Source: Candidatus Poseidoniales archaeon (lineage in GTDB: Archaea > Thermoplasmatota > Poseidoniia > Poseidoniales > Poseidoniaceae). Taken from it: a stretch of 5,914 bases of DNA. Each line of letters opens with the position of its first letter. Positions within the stretch are counted from its first letter, which is position 1. The position numbers and the translations under genes are program-made. The stretch lies in the NCBI GenBank assembly GCA_003602535.1, contig QQSA01000092.1:7927-13840 (forward strand), read 5' to 3'. The notes beneath the pieces are model-generated. The model was not told where the DNA came from. It did no database searches and was given only the letters and a program-made list of their open reading frames with translations. Of this stretch, positions 1 to 3,064 are shown one piece after another.

Positions 1-186
1 GCTAAAGCAACAACACAATCCGCTCTTTCAAGAACCGAAAGTAGAGGCGTTCATCAGAGGTCGGACTTTACTGAAACAGATCCTGAGCAAATGCACCACA
101 CCTTGGTTGATGCTGAAGGCAATACGTCAACCCTAGCAATTAGAAAAGGAAGTTCAGGTACTTGGATTCTAGCCCCTGAATTTTGA
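1..186 (+). CDS. sdhA: Succinate dehydrogenase/fumarate reductase flavoprotein subunit, C-terminal end (partial)
   Basis: This frame is open from the first base and ends at TGA 184-186, giving the last 61 residues of a protein that starts outside the window. The diagnostic stretch is ALSRTESRGVHQRSDF followed by DPEQMHHTL. It matches the C-terminal region of SdhA/FrdA flavoproteins, where R-x-E-S-R-G-A-H-x-R-x-D is followed by a spacer and (K/H)HTL. In that family the subunit carries covalent FAD and interconverts succinate and fumarate at the membrane as part of respiratory complex II. The FAD-binding and substrate-binding parts are not in the window, so activity cannot be judged. L-aspartate oxidase (NadB) shares the ESRG-H motif, but the HTL segment favours SdhA/FrdA. 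The tail after HTL (about 26 residues, ending in WILAPEF) differs from the enteric proteins. Confidence 0.62.
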   Translation, partial: AKATTQSALSRTESRGVHQRSDFTETDPEQMHHTLVDAEGNTSTLAIRKGSSGTWILAPEF

Positions 187-207
187 GGAAACCACCCTCA
201 ATATTTT
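183..207 (+). terminator. Candidate hairpin plus T-rich end after sdhA
   Basis: TTGAGG (183-188) and CCTCAA (196-201) form a perfect 6-bp inverted repeat with a 7-base loop, followed by TATTTT (202-207). The left arm overlaps the TGA stop of the flavoprotein. This resembles a weak intrinsic terminator. Archaeal termination depends mainly on T-tracts and this one is short and interrupted, so the call is tentative. The same AATATTTT (200-207) could instead act as a TATA-like element about 26 bases before the HIT start codon. Confidence 0.3.
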
Positions 208-232
208 GAAGCGCACTCTGTTAGGATTAGTT

Positions 233-670
233 ATGGCAGAGGAAACCCTGTTCCAAAAAATCCTATCTGGCGAAGTTCCTGGTAACTTCATCGGAAGGGG
301 AGAAAATTGGGGGGCATTCCTTGATGTATTTCCTCGCTCTCAAGGCCATACATTGGTTGTTCCAGAGAGGCCAGTTCAAAGAATCATAGATTTGTCTAAA
401 TCAGAACTATCTGATTTATGGACGGGAGTTGCAGAGGTACAATCCAAACTTACAGCATACTTCAAGACTACCGATTTTACCGTTGTAGTGCACGATGGCC
501 CACTCGCTGGCCAAGAAATACCGCACGTCCACGTCCACGTAATTCCACGATTAGAAGGAGATTTAGGTAAGGCATTACCAGCAATGTTTCCCAATTCAAG
601 ACCCCAAAACCCTCCTGACTTTGAAGGGCTGGCAAAATTATGTGATGATATACAGGGGGCATCAAAATGA
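233..670 (+). CDS. HIT (histidine triad) family nucleotide hydrolase/transferase
   Basis: A 145-residue soluble protein of the HIT superfamily, which usually hydrolyses the phosphate bond of adenylated small molecules (AMP-amine, acyl-AMP or dinucleoside polyphosphates). The signature HVHVHVIPR lies at residues 98-106, preceded by the typical GPLAGQ (89-94). By comparison with HINT proteins the middle histidine, H100, should be the nucleophile. The conserved N-terminal half is also present: ETLFQKILSGEVP (3-16) and QGHTLVVPERP (37-47). Many prokaryotic members have two zinc-binding cysteines in the CxFC segment near the N terminus; here the segment reads TLFQ and no such cysteines are present. 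I chose ATG 233 because MAEETLFQKI aligns with the usual family start; an in-frame TTG at 206 would add nine residues with no family match. AGGAT (223-227) is a weak ribosome binding site. The stop codon overlaps the next gene's start as ATGA, implying coupled translation. The exact substrate cannot be predicted. Confidence 0.93.
   Translation: MAEETLFQKILSGEVPGNFIGRGENWGAFLDVFPRSQGHTLVVPERPVQRIIDLSKSELSDLWTGVAEVQSKLTAYFKTTDFTVVVHDGPLAGQEIPHVHVHVIPRLEGDLGKALPAMFPNSRPQNPPDFEGLAKLCDDIQGASK
654..659 (+). promoter_or_regulatory. Ribosome binding site for the acyltransferase gene
   Basis: AGGGGG sits 7 bases before ATG 667, inside the last codons of the HIT gene. It supports ATG 667 as the start rather than the downstream in-frame ATG at codon 26, and it fits translational coupling through the ATGA overlap. 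Confidence 0.6.
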
Positions 671-2214
671 AAAAAGGAAAGGATGGCGCACGAGATCATA
701 ATGGGGAGCTGTTACCCGAATTATCATCCTCTGCTACCAAAATGGATTATGAAAGGTTAGTAAATACACCTCTTCCAAAATTTGCTGAAAAATACCCCGG
801 CTCTCCATTCTTTATGGAATTAGGATATTTTCTTCTGAGGCGAACATTCAACTCAATATTCAGAACCTTCGAAGTATCAGGAATTGAGAACATACCCACT
901 GATAGAGGAAGCATGTGCTCAGCATGGCACACCAATGGCCTAGTCGATCCGATTTCGATTTTTCTAACGCACCCCAAGATGTTTGTAGTCGGCGGAAGAC
1001 ATGACCTTGTGACCCGCCCAATTTTGGGGTTCTGGGCTCGAAAGTTTGCAGTTCAGCCTGTTGTTAGGAAGGCTGAATTATTGCGTGGGGGATGTACTGA
1101 GGAAGAAGCAACCCGCTTAAATGGGAGATCGTTATTGAATCTAGCAACCGGGATATCTCATGGCTTTGCTTGTGCGTTATTCCCGGAAGGAACTAGCCAT
1201 TCTGAAAGCCATTTAATCAGGGTAAAAACGGGACCATTCCGTACAGTATTGGCGGCTGCTGCACACGCAAAAGCAATAGATGCAAATATCCCGGTATTGA
1301 TACCGATAGGCCTTCATTTCAGAACCCGACATTTTTTCAGAACCGATTGCTGGGTTGAATATGGCGAACCTATTGAATTACCACACGAAGAAATTCCGGA
1401 TGATTTGATTCAATCGGTAAAGCAAGGCGATTGGGCGGAACCGCCAGCGGACTTAGTCCTAAACCTGAGAGATTTGGTTGAGGAGAAACTAGCCCCAATG
1501 ACTCCTGATAGGGACACCTTTAGCGAAGTTTACAGAGACGGAGTAATCGCCCATATGCAAAGCCGAATCAAGGAAGGCAGAACTCTGAGCTGGCGCGAAG
1601 AAGTCTTAGAAGTTAGGAGATTAAAGGATGAACCAGCTTCCGATGAAGTGAAAGAAATCGCAACCAGAGTTGGAGACACTCTCGATTCAGCAATTTTGGA
1701 TGCAACAGATATCAATTCGAAAGGTGACGGACTGAGAGGGGTTTCTCCGAGCGGGGTATTGACTAATTTTGCGAAGTTTATCCCTATGCTTATTCTCCTT
1801 CCAACAATCATCATCGGAATGGGGCCACAGATCTTAGCTGGTAGGTTGCTAGGAGATCGAACGGACGAAGGATTGGATGCCCGGACATCTTACCATTTCT
1901 TATTCGGAATGTTTGGTTCACTATTGTGGTGGCCAATAATTGCTACAATATTTACTATAATGGCTTTAATTTTTAATTCAGAATTGGAAGTAGAACTAGG
2001 AATAAACGCTTCACTATTATCGGGGTCAATAATCGAACAAGTATTGGCAGCAGCAATTCTATGGGTCTTTTTCATATTCTTATTCTGGTTATCTGGAGTA
2101 TTCTTCGCTAAGGGGTGGGATAGTATTTCAGATTCTAAAAAATTACTAAGAAGGCTAAAAACCAATTCAAAGGTTAAAGCAGATTTAGTAAAATTACGTG
2201 AATTACTAAACTGA
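667..2214 (+). CDS. PlsC-type glycerol-phosphate acyltransferase with C-terminal membrane segments
   Basis: A 515-residue member of the lysophospholipid/glycerophosphate acyltransferase superfamily, which moves a fatty acyl group from a thioester onto glycerol-3-phosphate or a lysolipid at the cytoplasmic membrane face. Visible motifs: motif I WHTNGLVDP with H88 and D94; motif III FPEGTSHS (172-179); motif IV VLIPIGLHF (210-218). Motif I has five residues between His and Asp (HX5D) instead of the common four. That spacing, together with PEG-x-SH, recalls the yeast Sct1/Gpt2-like branch rather than bacterial PlsC. Residues 240-360 are a charged, probably helical linker. Three hydrophobic stretches follow at about 367-395, 408-437 and 455-480, and the protein ends in a basic tail. 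Bacterial PlsC is about half this length, so the C-terminal membrane module is an addition. ATG 667 overlaps the HIT stop and has a good ribosome binding site; the first 25 residues are low-complexity and could be shorter in relatives. Acyl acceptor and donor are unknown. The family assignment is firm, the branch is inferred. Confidence 0.87.
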   Translation: MKKGKDGARDHNGELLPELSSSATKMDYERLVNTPLPKFAEKYPGSPFFMELGYFLLRRTFNSIFRTFEVSGIENIPTDRGSMCSAWHTNGLVDPISIFLTHPKMFVVGGRHDLVTRPILGFWARKFAVQPVVRKAELLRGGCTEEEATRLNGRSLLNLATGISHGFACALFPEGTSHSESHLIRVKTGPFRTVLAAAAHAKAIDANIPVLIPIGLHFRTRHFFRTDCWVEYGEPIELPHEEIPDDLIQSVKQGDWAEPPADLVLNLRDLVEEKLAPMTPDRDTFSEVYRDGVIAHMQSRIKEGRTLSWREEVLEVRRLKDEPASDEVKEIATRVGDTLDSAILDATDINSKGDGLRGVSPSGVLTNFAKFIPMLILLPTIIIGMGPQILAGRLLGDRTDEGLDARTSYHFLFGMFGSLLWWPIIATIFTIMALIFNSELEVELGINASLLSGSIIEQVLAAAILWVFFIFLFWLSGVFFAKGWDSISDSKKLLRRLKTNSKVKADLVKLRELLN

Positions 2215-2227
2215 ACTATTCAAGTTA

Positions 2228-2878
2228 GTGGACCAACTCGGACCTAATATGTCGCCGGATGAAGTGGAGGGCCAGGTCCGCGCTTGGTTGGATAGTGAGA
2301 GGATAGAAATCCGGGAACAGGAAGACCCTAGGGCCCAATTACATCTATTGGTAAAATACCCACAAGGCAAGAATGGGCACATGTTTGCAATAGTCATTCC
2401 AAAGGGCAGAGATTTATTGGCGATTTCTTCGATGACTAGAGTGGATGAAGGCCAACAGAACTCGATGCGGGACTTGATGAAAACGGATGAAGAAGAATGG
2501 AAGTCTTGGATGCATGAATGCCGAATGCAACTAATCGCATCCGGGGTTGATTGGGGGATCCATCTTGGCCATTCTGGAAAACAACGCCCAGGTCCATTAC
2601 AAGCATTCAATGTGAGTGAGCCTGTATGGTTTGATGGATTGACAAAGAATGAGATGATGCAAAATCTACGGAGGCTTTGGCTAGCCAAATTAGGTATAAT
2701 CCACGAGATAAAATACACATTCGGCAAAGGTTCTGGAAAACCAGGGCCTGTAGATGATTGGCAAGACCGAGCAAAAAAACGTACTGGGGACAAACCAGTA
2801 AGCCAACAACCAAAAGAAATACACACCGATGAATCGATGTCTTTTGGTGAAGGATTTGACCCTTCAGATTGGATATAA
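2228..2878 (+). CDS. Conserved hypothetical protein, DUF2299-like
   Basis: A soluble protein of 216 residues with no signal peptide or membrane segment. The first 165 residues look like one compact alpha/beta domain: an N-terminal helix (PDEVEGQVRAWLDSE), then strands in HLLVKYP (39-45), HMFAIVIPKG (51-60) and LLAISSMTRV (63-72), then a long helical stretch (75-105). This pattern, and a helix followed by a paired-strand sheet, recalls archaeal DUF2299 proteins, but that is from memory and unverified. No catalytic motif is recognisable. After about residue 165 the sequence becomes polar and disorder-like (GKGSGKPGP, then a basic patch AKKRTGDKP) and ends in an acidic aromatic tail, FGEGFDPSDWI. 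Frame-shared upstream sequence has a stop at 2207, so the start is GTG 2228 or ATG 2249 (codon 8). Neither has a clear ribosome binding site, and MSPDEVEGQV from 2249 is a plausible true N terminus. It lies 13 bases after the acyltransferase and is probably co-transcribed with it. Confidence 0.8.
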   Translation: MDQLGPNMSPDEVEGQVRAWLDSERIEIREQEDPRAQLHLLVKYPQGKNGHMFAIVIPKGRDLLAISSMTRVDEGQQNSMRDLMKTDEEEWKSWMHECRMQLIASGVDWGIHLGHSGKQRPGPLQAFNVSEPVWFDGLTKNEMMQNLRRLWLAKLGIIHEIKYTFGKGSGKPGPVDDWQDRAKKRTGDKPVSQQPKEIHTDESMSFGEGFDPSDWI

Positions 2879-2880
2879 AA
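2874..2880 (+). promoter_or_regulatory. Candidate TATA box (distal) for the secreted-protein gene
   Basis: TATAAAA overlaps the TAA stop of the DUF2299-like gene. As an archaeal TATA element it would start transcription about 25 bases downstream, near 2903, leaving a leader of roughly 70 bases. AT-rich stop-codon regions produce such matches by chance, and the second candidate at 2926-2932 gives a more usual short leader. Confidence 0.3.
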
Positions 2881-2925
2881 TCGCCTAAATTTGCCAATTT
2901 TCCTAATGACCTGTAAGGGGCGCGG

Positions 2926-2932
2926 TTAAGTA
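2926..2932 (+). promoter_or_regulatory. Candidate TATA-like element (proximal) for the secreted-protein gene
   Basis: TTAAGTA, preceded by the GC-rich GGGGCGCGG (2917-2925), resembles an archaeal TATA element and lies 42 bases before the ribosome binding site-ATG region's start codon. Transcription starting about 25 bases downstream (near 2953-2957) would give a leader of about 20 bases that still includes the ribosome binding site at 2961-2968. This is position-based inference only. Confidence 0.35.
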
Positions 2933-2960
2933 GGAGTGTTGTAACGTTGCCTATGTCGTT

Positions 2961-2968
2961 AGGAAGGT
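2961..2968 (+). promoter_or_regulatory. Ribosome binding site for the secreted-protein gene
   Basis: AGGAAGGT ends 6 bases before ATG 2975. It is an imperfect match to the archaeal anti-Shine-Dalgarno complement AGGAGGT. Together with the signal peptide that begins at once at this ATG, it fixes the start. Confidence 0.55.
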
Positions 2969-2974
2969 ATACAC

Positions 2975-3064
2975 ATGGGACAAAAAGCAAAGTCAGTCAG
3001 CCTTGCAGCAATAATGCTGCTCTCAACTTTATCAGCACTATTGGTCGCAGCTCCAGCAGCAGCA
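2975..3064 (+). other. Signal peptide of the secreted protein
   Basis: Residues 1-30: a short basic start (K4, K6), a hydrophobic core (about 8-26, with LAAIMLLSTLSALLVAA) and an Ala-rich end PAAA before TQ. The AxA pattern predicts Sec signal peptidase I cleavage after A30. There is no lipobox cysteine and no twin arginine. Confidence 0.88.

Noticed and set aside
206..232. TTG 206 as the HIT start, adding nine residues
   Set aside because: MKRTLLGLV has no family match, and ATG 233 gives the usual MxEETxFQKI start.
1530..2165. Minus-strand open frames opposite the acyltransferase (1530-1814, 1890-2165)
   Set aside because: Shadows of a well-supported acyltransferase; no motif and no ribosome binding site of note.
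2206..2826. 206-codon open frame on the minus strand
   Set aside because: It lies opposite the DUF2299-like gene, is rich in Ser, Cys and Pro as expected from reverse-complemented codons, and shows no motif. The + strand frame has domain-like structure and fits the gene order.
2879..2910. Terminator after the DUF2299-like gene
   Set aside because: The longest T-run is four bases and there is no stable hairpin; too weak to call.
2950..2963. CCTA/TAGG hairpin just before the secreted-protein start, as a possible RNA switch
   Set aside because: Only four base pairs with a six-base loop; expected by chance.
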